Part shown: positions 12,069-22,754 of the stretch, piece by piece
Layout: every line of letters begins with the position of its first letter
Numbering within the stretch: position 1 is the stretch's first letter
NCBI GenBank assembly: GCA_016987375.1
Contig: PJRA01000498.1
Location: 623,059-687,058, forward strand
Length of the DNA stretch: 64,000 nucleotides
Origin: Brachionus koreanus
Lineage: Eukaryota; Rotifera; Eurotatoria; Ploima; Brachionidae
Direction: 5' to 3'
Notes under the pieces: generated by a model
Databases searched by the model: none
The model's input: the letters and a program-made list of their open reading frames with translations, nothing else
What the model was told of the DNA's origin: nothing
Made by a program: the position numbers and the translations under genes

Positions 12069-13744
12069 TTTAGTTGTTGTTGTTGTTGTTTTGAATATTT
12101 CTTAAAGAAAATTTAAAACAAGAAAATATTTATATATTTAAATATAAAAGAGGAAATATGACAATAAAATAAAATATATGTAAGGAAATTTTTTCATAGG
12201 CTGTTTAAGAATTGTTGACTATTTGTGTGAGCCAATGGATTCATAAGAAATTCATAGCGTGTGATATCAATAAATATTTAGTGATCGTTTATCTTCGTTT
12301 AATTTATTTACTTCCATTCAGAAATAAACTTTAGATACCTTTCGATCACATTGATTCAAGATGCACATGTTATTTAGCTACTATTAGCACTGCTTGTTTT
12401 TGCTAGTGTTGTTGTTTTGATTTGTTTTTTTGCAATTCAAAAATATCAAGAGTCTTTTAATTAAAAGTCATTTCATTTTAAATTGAAATATTTCCTGTTT
12501 ATTTTAAGCGCTATTTTAGTGGTAATAGCTTATGTTTATTCGAACCAAAAAGCACTTAATTTCTAGAACAAAATTAAGTGATTAGCTTAAAGGATTTTTG
12601 TCATTAAACATTGTTTTTTAGATTATTGGAAACCGATTTGTTAACTTAAATAATTATCAATTTTTTAGAATTTAAAACATAAAAAGCTTTTTTTTTTATA
12701 TCTTCATGCAAAAATTACATTTTTTTTTGGGTTTTTAATTTTTTTTTATCAAAATAAAAAATTAAAAAAAAAAATTCAATTTTAAAAAAACATTTTTTCC
12801 ATAATAACATCAAAGTTAAAATAAAATCATTATTGAGTAATCATCCATTCATTTGTGATTTTAATTAGGCAAATACAATTTTCAATTTTTTTAATAGTGA
12901 AAAATTTTAACCACTTTTGGAACCAAAATGCCCATTCAAAACCCGAAACACTGTTCTACAAAGTCAAGGGGACAGTATAAAATACTTTTATTCTTCGGCA
13001 AAATGGGAAATCATATTACCAAATAGGTTTATTAGTAGACCTGTATCATGAATAAAGGATATAATCAAAAAAACTCTTCTGGAAGAGCCAAAATTTCTTT
13101 TGAAAAAGATGATCGTCAATCCCTTATGGATAGAATTAAATAGAACTCCACCATCATATATTATAGCACATAGCTGGAAACTGTAAAAATACATAAGAGC
13201 ATCAGGTTCTCTGGTTAGACGAAGATTATTAAAAAAAAACTTGAATAAAAATTTGATGCGCTTACAAGACTAAAGCTAGAATAAAAAAAAAGCTAGAAAA
13301 AATTTTTGTTTGAATGTAAAATCATGGAACAGGACTTAAAGGAGACAAATAATTTTCACTGATAAATGAATATTGAAGTAGACTAAAGAAAAAATTGAAT
13401 TCAAATAAGAAAGGTGTCGTAAGAGAAATAAAATGAAGGTTGCATTTTTAAATAAACAAAGCAAGGAAATGGTTCTATTGAAATTAGGTACTGTATGAGC
13501 TATTTTTATGAGCAAATATTTTTAATAATTTACCAAAATACATTTTTGATAACTTAGTAGACTCAATTTCAAATATTTTTTTTTTGATATCTAAAACTAA
13601 AAATAATGTGATTTTCTTTTTTTTTTCAAATATTTTTGTCATGATTTCAGAGAGTCGGAGTTGATAATATACTAGAAAATTTTTATATTTAATTAAACTT
13701 CGCTAGTAAAAATTTGAGGGTCTGGGTAATGATGTGACTCACCA

Positions 13745-14110
13745 TTCACAAATTTTGTGACCTTAAATTATGTGAACAAAAATAAAGAATAAAAAATTTT
13801 AGGGATAACAAAATTTTTTCTGGTTCACATAATTCTTTTCTTGATCACAAAGTTTTTCGTTTGATTACATGATTATGTTAAGTAAAATTTGCTGAAAATT
13901 ACAATCTGTTAAGATTAATGAATGGAAAAGGCTATAACTACAATAACTAAAGACTCATCAAACAAAAAACATTGGGATATTGAGCAGTTAATTGACTAAT
14001 TTAAATATTCACTAAGCTTTTTTTTAAATAATAAAATAGTCTCGGGCCACATCGTTCTTATCTTGGTCACAAAATTTTTTCTTGATCACATTTTTTCATT
14101 TTTGAACACT
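13745..14110. repeat. cluster of direct and inverted GTGAyCAAGAA-type motifs
   Basis: The left side carries AAATTTTGTGACC followed by ATGTGAAC. The right side carries the opposite-strand form GGTCACAAAATTTT with TTGATCACA units beside it, and another TTGATCACAAAG unit sits between. This looks like a degenerate transposon with inverted ends made of short repeated motifs, as seen more clearly at 18480 and 29131. No coding part is readable. Confidence 0.35.
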
Positions 14111-14130
14111 TAATTTGACTATTAAAATTT

Positions 14131-14168
14131 ATCTATTGTGCATATTATTGAAATTATGCACAATAGAT
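14131..14168. repeat. 14-bp perfect hairpin
   Basis: ATCTATTGTGCATA at 14131-14144 is the exact reverse complement of 14155-14168, with a 10-base loop. Function unknown. It may belong to the repeat cluster just upstream. Confidence 0.6.
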
Positions 14169-14818
14169 GGATATCGTTTAACATGCTATGCTAAACATGA
14201 AAACATATTTCTGCATTTAATCTTTCATTTAAAAAACTTCTTAGAAATTTAAAAAAAAATTATATTTGAGCATGATCATAAAATTTTGATCATTAACTTC
14301 AATTTGCCTTTTTTTCACCTTTTGATTTTTCAAATTATCCAAAAAAAGTTTATGTTACAATTTTTGATGTTTTTAAAATTTTCATCCAAAAATAATTATG
14401 CAATTATGCGGATATTTTGGTCATGAATTTGGCGCCATCACAGAAATGGAGAAGGCATATGACCGCCTTATGTTCCACGAAGAAAAGTAGTTAGAAGAAA
14501 AACATGTATAAGATATCCTACACAAAGAACAAGAACTTTACAAATTTAAGTCATTTTTTTTCGTTGCATTTAAATATGGATCAAACATGAACCAAACCAT
14601 GCATAGTGATGACCAATGGTCTAAACCCAAGAAATTTTTATCAATAGATTAGAATAAATAAAGCAAACCTATTTAAATAAAAAGCTTTTGATTTCAGTAG
14701 ATAAATTTTTTGAATAAAAAAAATGTTAAGTTGGAAAAATTTCTACTCTAAATTTTGAATTGAATAAATTTTAGTCTATAGCAATTTTGCATTTTAAAAC
14801 TTTTATTTTTCTAAAATA

Positions 14819-15542
14819 ATGTCCGCGAAAAAAAATATCGGTAAATATTGATAATTGAAAAAGCTTTTAATCTTTAATTTTTTTAATAAATAAGCTGGCA
14901 AAGCCAAGCCAGTTTTGCAAAAGGTAATTCATGGGCCGATCATGAAAACGATTATTCCGGCTGGAATGGCAAGTGCAGCTCCTCCATTAGGAACAATGTT
15001 AGGTCAAAGAGGAATCAACATAGCCAATTTTGTCAAAGACTTTAACGAGCAGACAAAAAATTTTAAAGAAGGCATCCCCATCACCACTAGGGTTCAAACT
15101 CAAGTATTAGAATTTAATCAATAAATACAAACAACAATAATTGAAAATACTTTTATTAAAGCCAGATAGATCCTATATTTTAGAATTACTTAAACCACCA
15201 GTTTCATATTTTTTAAAGCAAGCTGCCGGTATAAAAAGAGCTTCGATGCAGCCCGGCCGAAAAGTAGCCGGTGTTGTATCCATAAAACACGTTTATGAAA
15301 TAGCTAAATTCAAACTTGAAGACATTAATTGTGCTCATATGACCATGAAAGAAATGTGTATTAAAGTAATCAACTCGGCAAATAGAGCAGGAATTAAAGT
15401 TGTCAAGCATGACTTGGATCCAGTTGAATTGGAAGAATTTTTGATTCAGAGACAACAAATCGAAAAACAGGAATTACAAGAATTAGCTGATAAACGAGCA
15501 ACAAAAATGATGAGAGCTGCTAAAAAAGCTAGTTCTTCTTAA
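14819..15542 (+). CDS. MRPL11: mitochondrial large ribosomal subunit protein L11
   Basis: Model: exon 1 at 14819-14840, intron 14841-14894, exon 2 at 14895-15103, intron 15104-15161, exon 3 at 15162-15542; 203 residues, close to the usual length for animal MRPL11. Recognised by the L11 core: IIPAGMASAAPPLGTMLGQR (the Pro-rich loop), GINIANFVKDFNEQT, KEGIPITTRVQ, then PPVSYFLKQAAGIKRAS, GRKVAGVVSIKHVYEIAKFK and an Ala/Lys-rich tail. The protein binds the GTPase-associated region of the large rRNA in mitoribosomes, where its N-domain works with translation factors. Both introns are under 60 bp and phase-consistent. The N-terminus (MSAKKNIAGKAK) is basic, as expected for import. ECH1 follows 137 bp downstream on the same strand, so the two mitochondrial-related genes sit almost head to tail. 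Confidence 0.95.
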
Positions 15543-15679
15543 TTTAATTATTTGTATAAATAAATTAACTTAGATGTTGATCAGTATTTTTAATGTTTTT
15601 TCTAATAAAAATGCAATAATATGCATCTTAAATAAAAATTTAAAAAATTATAAAATTTATTTAAATCTTAAGAATTAAA

Positions 15680-17835
15680 ATGAACTTGAGTAAAAGTGTG
15701 AGACCTTTATTAAATAGACAAAGTAATTGTTAAATTATTTATATTAATTGGTTAGAAGAATAATATTTAAAAAAGATGTCAATTATATTCGACAACTTTC
15801 TTCATCAGTTGAGTCGGACTATAGTTTTAAAACTCTTAAAGTATCAGTACCATCCGAATTTGTGTATCATGTTGAATTTAACCGTCCAGAAAGACGAAAT
15901 GCCATGAATCCATCTTTTTTTAGTGAAATAAAAAACTGTTTTGAAAAATTAAGATTCGATCCGGATTGTAGAACTGTGTTGATCAGTGGAAAAGGTAAAG
16001 GTTTTACAGCTGGTCTTGATTTGACCGAATTGTCACAAATGGTCAGCATTGATCAAGAAGATGTGGGCAGAAAAGGATTTCAACTTCTTAAAATTATCGA
16101 AGAATATCAAACATCTTTGAATTCTATTGAAAAAGTAAAAAAAATATTTAAATATTTTTTATTTAGTAGTATTAGTAAAATAGAATAGCAACTTGAACTA
16201 TAAACAAGTTCAAGTAGAGCCCTTTAAGGCTGTAGCTGTCGTTTCAACAATAAATAATTTTTCATCCAGGCTTCTAGTTTTGCCTTTTAACTATTTAAAC
16301 CCTGTGCATTTACAATATCTGTTGTTAGTNNNNAGTTTGTTAACAATCTTGAACATATAAATAAAGTCACCTTTCTGCCTTCTTATTTGAAAGTTGGTCA
16401 GATCTTTTTTATTCAATCTGTCAGTATAACTTAATTTTCTCAGGTCCGGCACCAGTTTCATAGTTCTTCTTTGAACTTTTTCTAATTCGCTTATATCTTT
16501 AACACAGTAAGGATGCCAAGAGCTAATGGCTTACTCAAGATGTGGTCTAATAAGTGATTTGTATAAAAGTGTAGTGTTGTGTTTGTTTAGAAATTTAAAT
16601 GATTTTTTGATTAAGCCCACCATCCTGTTCGATTTTGCAGTACTATGTCTAACTTGAACATCCCATTTCATATTATTTTTTATAAATATTCCAAGATCCC
16701 GTTCACATACGGTTTTAGCTAGACTTTGTCTTTCTCCTGGTTGTTTTTCAATTTTATAATCAAATTTAGAGTTCGTTTTATCCAAATGTAAGACCTTAAA
16801 TTTTTCTGCGTTTAGTACTGTTGACCAATTTTTAGATCAGACGCAAATCTTGTCTATATCATCCTGAATCAAAAATCAAATTTTATATAGAATTTTTTTA
16901 ATGATTGCAAATATAAAATCACTAATGCATCTTACTATATTTTCACCAAGAGATCCTTTAGCATAACATTTTTAATAATACTCTCAAAGACTTTGCATAA
17001 AATACAAGTGAAGGAGACTGGCCTATAATTGTATAACTCCAATTTACTAATTGTGCAAAGGCGTTATATTCGCTGGTTTCCATAATTTCGGATAATTTTC
17101 TAATATTAATTAGCTAAAAAAATAATTTTTTCAAAGATCAAGCAAAAATAAGAAAAAGAATTAAAAAAATTAGAAAACATATTTATAAAACTGAAGTAAA
17201 TTTTGTATCTTAAAAAAGTGTCATAAACCTGTGATCGCTATGGTTCATGGTCATTGTATTGGAGGTGGTATTGATTTGATTGCAGCATGTGATATCCGCT
17301 ATTGTAGTAAGGATGCTTGGTTCAGTGTTAAAGAAGTAGATGTTGGCTTAGCAGCAGATATAGGAACTTTGCAACGATTTCCGAAAATAACTGGAAATGA
17401 CAGCTTAGTACGTGAATTGATTTACACAGCTAGAAAATTTACTCCTGACGAAGCTCTTAAATTAGGATTAGTCAGGTAAATAATGCTTGAATGATAACAT
17501 TTTTAGATAAAAACTACACAAATTAAAGCTTGATTGCTGATGATGAAGCTTCGTTACTTTCCAAAGGCCTAGAAACTGCCAAGTTGATTGCTTCTAAAAG
17601 TCCTATTGCTGTTCAAGGTAGCAAGATAAATATTAACTTTTCTAGAGAAAATAAAATAGAGGATAGCTTAAAATTTGTGGTAAAAATTGAAAATAATTTT
17701 TGTTTGTTTTATTAATAAAATTCAAATGTGCGATTTTAGGCTGCTTGGAACAGTGGAATGCTTCAATCAGAAGATTTGATAAAATCAGCAATGGCATCAT
17801 TTTCAAAAGAACAACCAACATTTTCTAAACTCTAG
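15680..17835 (+). CDS. ECH1: delta(3,5)-delta(2,4)-dienoyl-CoA isomerase (5 exons)
   Basis: Model: exons 15680-15722, 15809-16134, 17219-17475, 17529-17679 and 17740-17835; 290 residues. It is a crotonase-fold enzyme that moves double bonds of dienoyl-CoA in beta-oxidation of unsaturated fatty acids, in mitochondria and peroxisomes. Visible signatures: FNRPERRNAMN, the oxyanion-hole segment GKGFTAGLDL, and HCIGGGIDLIAACDIRYC with KEVDVGLAADIG. The three acids known as catalytic in rat ECH1 are kept (about D142, E162, D170). The protein ends in SKL, a peroxisomal targeting signal also seen at the end of mammalian ECH1, and the basic N-terminus could serve mitochondrial import. The first junction is the least certain: it was chosen because phases match and it lands at IESDYSF, where family similarity begins. 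Intron 2 (1,084 bp) contains an antisense non-LTR retrotransposon fragment. Confidence 0.93.
16190..17115 (-). mobile_element. non-LTR retrotransposon RT fragment inside ECH1 intron 2
   Basis: Reading the minus strand from 17115 downwards: a start-of-RT block (YRPVSFTCILCKVFESIIK, about 17030-16970), a large deletion with broken frames, then the RT end region ERDLGIFIKNNMKWDVQV, SNRMVGLIKKSFKF and LLYKSLIRPHLE. Next come the continuation typical of CR1/Jockey-like elements (KDISELEKVQRRTMKLV) and RRQKGDFIYMFK near 16370. The catalytic YADD region is missing. Stops and frameshifts make it a relic. It lies antisense to ECH1 and explains the unusual length of that intron. Four N bases sit at 16330-16333. 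Confidence 0.8.
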
Positions 17836-18479
17836 ATTTTATTTATTTATTTGAATATCTAAATTTTTATTTGAAAAATTTTTTAAAATAAAAAAAATTA
17901 ATTTTGCATTATTTTTATTCTAGGAAGACTAATATTAGTAGTTGAATAAATGAATTACTAAAAATATTACGAATATGTCTTTCGTTGAACGGCATAACCA
18001 AGATTTTTTATCTTGTAGAAGAAAAATTATTAGTGTTTTTTTAATTATTTTTATTAGTAGCTGCGTTATTATATCTTTTTAGTCATTTTCCAAATCATCT
18101 GATTTGTATATGCTAACCATTGGGCTTTTGAAATTCAGATTATTCCTTTGCGATATGATTGCTTCTTCAATACTTGAATGAAATTGATTGAATAATTTAG
18201 AATTTTTGCTTATTTTATAAATTTAATTCTTGAATTGGGTTTTATCGTTGGCTGAATGATTGGTATCTAAGATTCCTGATGGATGGATTTGAAGTTTTTT
18301 TTTGGTTTTTTTCAATAAGATCCTAAGTAATGTATTTTGTACTGTTTTTTAAACTTTATTATAATTAATTTAGTTAATGCTTTGTAAATAGTTAGTAGCC
18401 TGTTTGTATTGATGATTTTTCTATGTGGCTTTGTGTACATTTTTTGTTAAAGTGTTTTTAAAAGGCCCATTAAAATCGG
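17836..18479. other. intergenic region after ECH1
   Basis: Contains the presumed ECH1 3' UTR and then AT-rich sequence with no supported gene. Confidence 0.5.
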
Positions 18480-19297
18480 TTACACAATTTTTTAATAGAA
18501 TACCACAATTTTTTAAAATGATACCACAATTATTAAATAAATGTACACAATTTTTAAAATAATCCATAAAAATAAAGATTAACACTTAATTAAATAAAAA
18601 AACACTTATTATATAAAATTGACACTTATTTGATTAAGAAGACCACTAATTAATTAAAAAACTCATTCTTTTTAATTTTTGACACTATTTTCAAATGTTG
18701 AAATTACTCAATATAAAAAGTGGAAGTAAATTTAATTTAAAAAATGAAAATTAAAAAAATTTAAAATGTCCAGTGCAAACATTTTAGAAAATAACTTTGA
18801 CGACACAGTCGAAGGTGCTGAACCTTTAACAAAAAACAAAAGAAGCACAGGTAGGATTTTTGATTTTTTGCATGAATGCGAATCTTTAGATGAATTCAAG
18901 CGGCTAATTAAAGATCTTAGGTTCGATAATATCGCTTGGCATTTTCATTTGACCAATCGACAATACGAAGCGTTTGACAGCGAGTCAAAATCATGCGAAA
19001 ACTTTGGCAGTAAAATGACGAAAAGAAGATATTGGGCTTGTCCGAATAAATGTGGTAAAAATAATTTTTTTGTTTTTTTTTAATTTTTGGTGTGGTAAAA
19101 AAAAAATTTTTGTGAAATAAAAAAAATGATATAGTTTTTATTTAATATTTGTGTTTTTTTAATAAATATGTGTTGAAATATACATAAAAAAGGTTTTTCT
19201 TAATTTTAATGGATATTTTTAATAATTGTGGTTCTTTTAATAAAATTGTGGTATGTAACTTAAAAATTGTGGTATTTTATTAAAAAATTGTGGTATC
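18480..19297 (+). mobile_element. DNA transposon relic with motif-array inverted ends, possibly MULE-related
   Basis: The left end carries several spaced copies of ACCACAATTTTTTA or ACACAATTTTT (18480-18565), then an inner set of ACACTTAT units. The right end (about 19215-19297) carries the reverse complement, AAAATTGTGGT, four times, with inner GTGTT units. Between them is a frame at 18766-19083 (105 residues from ATG). Its middle part (FDFLHECESLDEFKRLIKDL, then NIAWHFHLTNRQYEAF and KMTKRRYWACPNKCG) resembles a Zn-binding N-terminal domain as found in MULE-type transposases, though I cannot prove this. The frame stops after the CPNKCG motif, so any transposase is truncated. Similar architecture is seen at 29131-30024. 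Confidence 0.5.
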
Positions 19298-20047
19298 AAA
19301 AATGATTTCGCGTTTTTAAAATGACATTGCTGGATCGAATTCTATGAATCGAATCTAAAATGAATCAATGTATCTTATTTGATAACTTTCAAAACAAAAC
19401 ATGGCTAAGTATTCAGAACAAACCAAGGAGTTGAAAAATTTATTTTTTATTATTCAAAGAGTTTCTAATACAGTGACGGAAATAAACTTCTCACATGATA
19501 TCATCTGATATCAGTTACATTTTTTTTGAATGAGTTTCACTGAAGAATTGGAACCTCTGATTCTTTTCATTATTCAAAAAGATTAATTTAAATTCTAACC
19601 TGTATTTTAAATAAATATTTTATAAAATTCTCACATTTATTTTTACTTTTATAAATTCATATTCATTATTATTATTTTAAAATTCAATGATTTTGTTAAT
19701 TTTAAATAATTTAAAGCCAATACTAACAATTTAAAATATTTTAAAATTTAGTTTAATTAAATATGATTTATTCTATTTTCTAGTAAGATTTTAGTAGGTA
19801 AAATTATTACTAAATTCCTAAAAAATGTACATTGTTGTACAATGTTAAATTCTCACTTTTATTATTACATTAAATAGGAACAATAACCTTCTTAATATAT
19901 TCAAAAAATGCAAAATTTTTTCTAAATAAACATTCTTTAAAAAAATAATCTAAATAAAAATTTGATTTGAATTTAAATTAGACGAATTTAATGTATAAAA
20001 GGATATAAAAAATAAAAATTTTAATTAAATATACTGAAAAAATAAAA
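19298..20047. other. intergenic region upstream of the Ser/Thr-repeat gene
   Basis: AT-rich and without a supported gene. A TATA-like sequence, TGTATAAAAGGATATAAA, starts near 19992, about 55 bases before the ATG at 20048. It is a plausible core promoter. Confidence 0.4.
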
Positions 20048-20524
20048 ATGACAAGTAAATTGTATATTTGCAGTTGTTTGGCAATAATTTATTTCACGAT
20101 CTTCTATCTACTGTTACTAGGTTCAATAATGTTAGTATTTAGGTTTAACATTGATGAAAAAAAAACAAAGTGCATCGAAAAGAATTATTATTTAAACAGT
20201 ACAGTTTCAGATTCAACTTCAAGCAGTACTGTTTTGGATACAACGACAGTTTCAGATTCAACTTCAAGCAGTACTGTTATGGATACAACGACAGTTTCAG
20301 ATTCAACTTCAAGCAGTACTGTTATGGATACAACGACAGTTTCAGATTCAACTTCAAGCAGTACTGTTTTGGATTCAACTTTAACTTCAAACATTATTGT
20401 TGCGGATCCTGATTTACAATCATGTGAACAAGCTGGTGAAAGCAATAATTGTAAAGGTGGTTCTAATAAAGTAGATAATAGTGAAACAAATAAAAAAGAA
20501 AATAAAGGCGGTAACAATGTTTAG
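20048..20524 (+). CDS. single-pass membrane protein with Ser/Thr tandem repeat
   Basis: Single exon, 158 residues. A strong hydrophobic segment at about residues 8-30 (IICL-type, including FTIFYLLLLGSIMLVF) lies directly at the N-terminus, so it is either a signal anchor or an uncleaved signal. A short basic/Cys stretch (KKTKCIEKNYY) follows, then four 15-residue repeats (TVSDSTSSSTVLDTT and close variants; residues about 52-111), and an Asn/Lys/Gly-rich hydrophilic tail. The repeats are almost identical at DNA level, which points to recent expansion. Dense Ser and Thr would suit O-glycosylation of an extracellular stalk. A TATA-like box lies about 55 bp upstream. No family is recognised; it could be a lineage-specific surface or secreted protein. 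Confidence 0.6.
   Translation: MTSKLYICSCLAIIYFTIFYLLLLGSIMLVFRFNIDEKKTKCIEKNYYLNSTVSDSTSSSTVLDTTTVSDSTSSSTVMDTTTVSDSTSSSTVMDTTTVSDSTSSSTVLDSTLTSNIIVADPDLQSCEQAGESNNCKGGSNKVDNSETNKKENKGGNNV
20201..20380 (+). repeat. 4 x 45-bp tandem repeat inside the coding region
   Basis: Units begin at 20201, 20246, 20291 and 20336, each starting ACAGTTTCAGATTCAACTTC. Copies 1-3 differ by one or two bases, and copy 4 diverges at its end. The unit is a multiple of three, so the frame is kept. Confidence 0.9.
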
Positions 20525-20783
20525 GTTCGAAAACTATTAATATTATTCCATTCTTATTAATTAAAATATACTTTAAATAAAAAATCTCCTCATTTTTATA
20601 ATTTAGTTTTTGCTATTTAGGTATTTTTTAAAATTATATTCAAATTATACCATTTTTAAGTCTATATGAATAGTTTTTAATTTAATTTTTTATTTTTATA
20701 TTATATATTTAATGAAAAACTAATATTTAAATATTAAAAAATCTGTTTGTATTTAATTTTTAATAAAAATAAAACCAGTATTT

Positions 20784-22259
20784 CTAAAAAATATGCGAAT
20801 AAGTTCTATTAAGAGCTTTGTTTTTCAAATTTTCGTTATCAATTCTAATGAGTCGTTCATTTTCGAAATTTTTCTTCAACACTTTGTTGATAATGTACTC
20901 AGACTCTTGACCAGTTTCGGTCAAACGCAAATCTAATTCAAGCAAACTTTGATTTTCTTGTATCGCTTCCTGAATTTGCTTACCACCATCCTAAATAAAA
21001 ACTGAATAAATAAAAAATTTCTCAAACCTAATTTTAAAATTAAATCGTACCGTTCCGAGTCTATTTGATGATAGATCCAAATATTTAAGAGTTTTGTTCT
21101 GTGGAATTACCGATGCAATTAGGATAGCAGTTGGTTCAGACAAATTATTACTTGCCAAATTCAACCGGATCAAAGTGCTATTTTTACTCAATGCTTTGGC
21201 AATCGCTTGGCCTCCTTCGTCTCCAAGACGATTGAGCCTGAAATCAAGAAATTTAAGAGTGTTATTTTTTGTCAAAGCATGAGCTATTGCTTGTCCACCT
21301 TGAGCTCTTATTTGATTATTGCATAAATTGAGAGTTTCCAGTTTTGAATGACCATTGAGTAGCTTTCCAATGGCTCGACATCCCCTATCCGATATTAAAT
21401 TGTGACTCAAGTCAAGTTCAATTAATGATGGATGATTTAAAATCTGGCATATGAATAATCTTATTTTATCATCATCTATTTTGCTCCAGTTCAAATGAAG
21501 CGACTTTAAATAAGAGCATTGAGCTAAACATTTGGATAGAGATTGACAGTCTTTTTTAGTAAAGTCAAACAATTGCCATTCAAAATTCATGCCACAATCT
21601 CTAACTCCATAAACAAGTTTAATTTCTTCCAATTTATGAAGAAATGGAATAACTTGATTAAAATCAAAGTGATCGCATTCGTATTTTTCCTTAATCTCAT
21701 CTCTGTCATCTTCCTCCTCTTCTTCATTGTCTAAATTGAATTCTTTTTTTTCTAGTTCAACAGGTGGTAATAACTGTTGAATGTCTAATTTGATTATAAA
21801 CTCAGCACCAAGTCTCAATATTTCATTTATTTTTGAAATGTCAGATTTATTGGGCACAAAATTTTCAATTAAAAATTTCAAGTCTCTTTCAAAATACATT
21901 CTTTTCCAGTCGTTACCGAATTTAGTAACATCGCAAACTCTCCACTTTGCCCGACAGCATCTTTCCCAGTAGTCTTGGTAGGTGACTAGAGATGAAGTAA
22001 TGCTAAGGGGCAAATTAGTAGGTATAGCTTGAAGGACTTTTTTTCGGTATTTCGGTGGCAGCTCGTCATGCCGAGGATGAGTTCGGAAGTTGTCTACAAT
22101 TGCTTTAGTGCATAGCTCGCTCAGAAGTGGAACTGTCATCAAGTTCCATTCAGGGTCCTCTGCAATTATCCGTCTCATTTTACGGTTATCGTTGGCATTG
22201 TGCTCTTTAAAGAGCTCATTTGGCTCGGTTGACGTCTGAGCTGTTAAATCATCGGTCAT
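20784..22259 (-). CDS. TCTE1: dynein regulatory complex subunit 5 (T-complex-associated testis-expressed 1)
   Basis: Model on the minus strand: exon 1 at 22259-21051, a 60-bp intron at 21050-20991, exon 2 at 20990-20784; 471 residues. The N-terminal half matches the TCTE1/DRC5 signature: RRIIAEDPEWNLMTVPLL, the YWERCCRAKW block, FGNDWKRMYFERDLKF and a QQLLPPVE motif. From about residue 245 come ribonuclease-inhibitor-type leucine-rich repeats (SLIELDLSHNLISDRG, KLETLNLCNNQI, TLKFLDFRLNRLGDEG, TLIRLNLASNNLSE, TLKYLDLSSNRLG). Exon 2 adds the last repeat (SLLELDLRLTETG) and a short helical end. The protein belongs to the nexin-dynein regulatory complex on outer-doublet microtubules of motile cilia and flagella, where the complex controls dynein arms. 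An acidic EEEEEDD insert sits between the domains. The ATG is preceded by a (TA)n run at about 22272-22290. Confidence 0.9.
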
Positions 22260-22754
22260 CTTTAATTGTAGATATATATATATATATATGCTTTTGATAT
22301 AAATTTTCCTTTAATTTAAGTCTATGCAATAGGAAAATAAGTTTTATTTTAAAATTAGTATGTTTCCATGGCAACATTTATTTCTAATCAAATAATTGCA
22401 ATTTTATATTGTCAATTTGTTTCATATATTTAATTTAATTAAAAATAATTATAAAGAAAAGCCGATTTTCCGGTAGAACAAAGCATTTAAGGATTCGCAT
22501 TTATGCAATTTTTTTTCTTAGCTCATTTTATTAAGACAAAATTTTTTGATTTTTTTGATAGATACTGTATTTAACGACGCTTGATATAGTTTGATTACAA
22601 ATTTATTAAAACAATGTTTAATTTAATAGCTAAGTATTTTATTTAGAAAAAAATAAATAACTAAAAAAATTAATAAAAAATAAAGTAATCTTAGTTACTG
22701 AAGCCTCAAAACCGGGTTTTGTCTCTGCAGTTGTCTTTTTTGATTTTAACTTGA

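Larger units (their letters stand above)
12069..14818. other. intergenic region upstream of NK2 and MRPL11
   Basis: No gene is supported. Upstream of the NK2 start the sequence holds (TTG)n at about 12071-12090. Segments near 12960-13250 and 14395-14540 are less AT-rich and give short broken frames that I could not match to any family. They may be old mobile-element debris. Repeats at 13745-14110 and a hairpin at 14131-14168 are listed separately. Confidence 0.45.

Noticed and set aside
12960..13250. Short broken frames in a less AT-rich stretch
   Set aside because: Neither strand gives a recognisable domain; perhaps old mobile DNA, but it cannot be supported.
14395..14540. Segment reading EMEKAYDRLMFHEEK then stops
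   Set aside because: Only a few dozen codons, interrupted, with no family match; not called as a gene or pseudogene.
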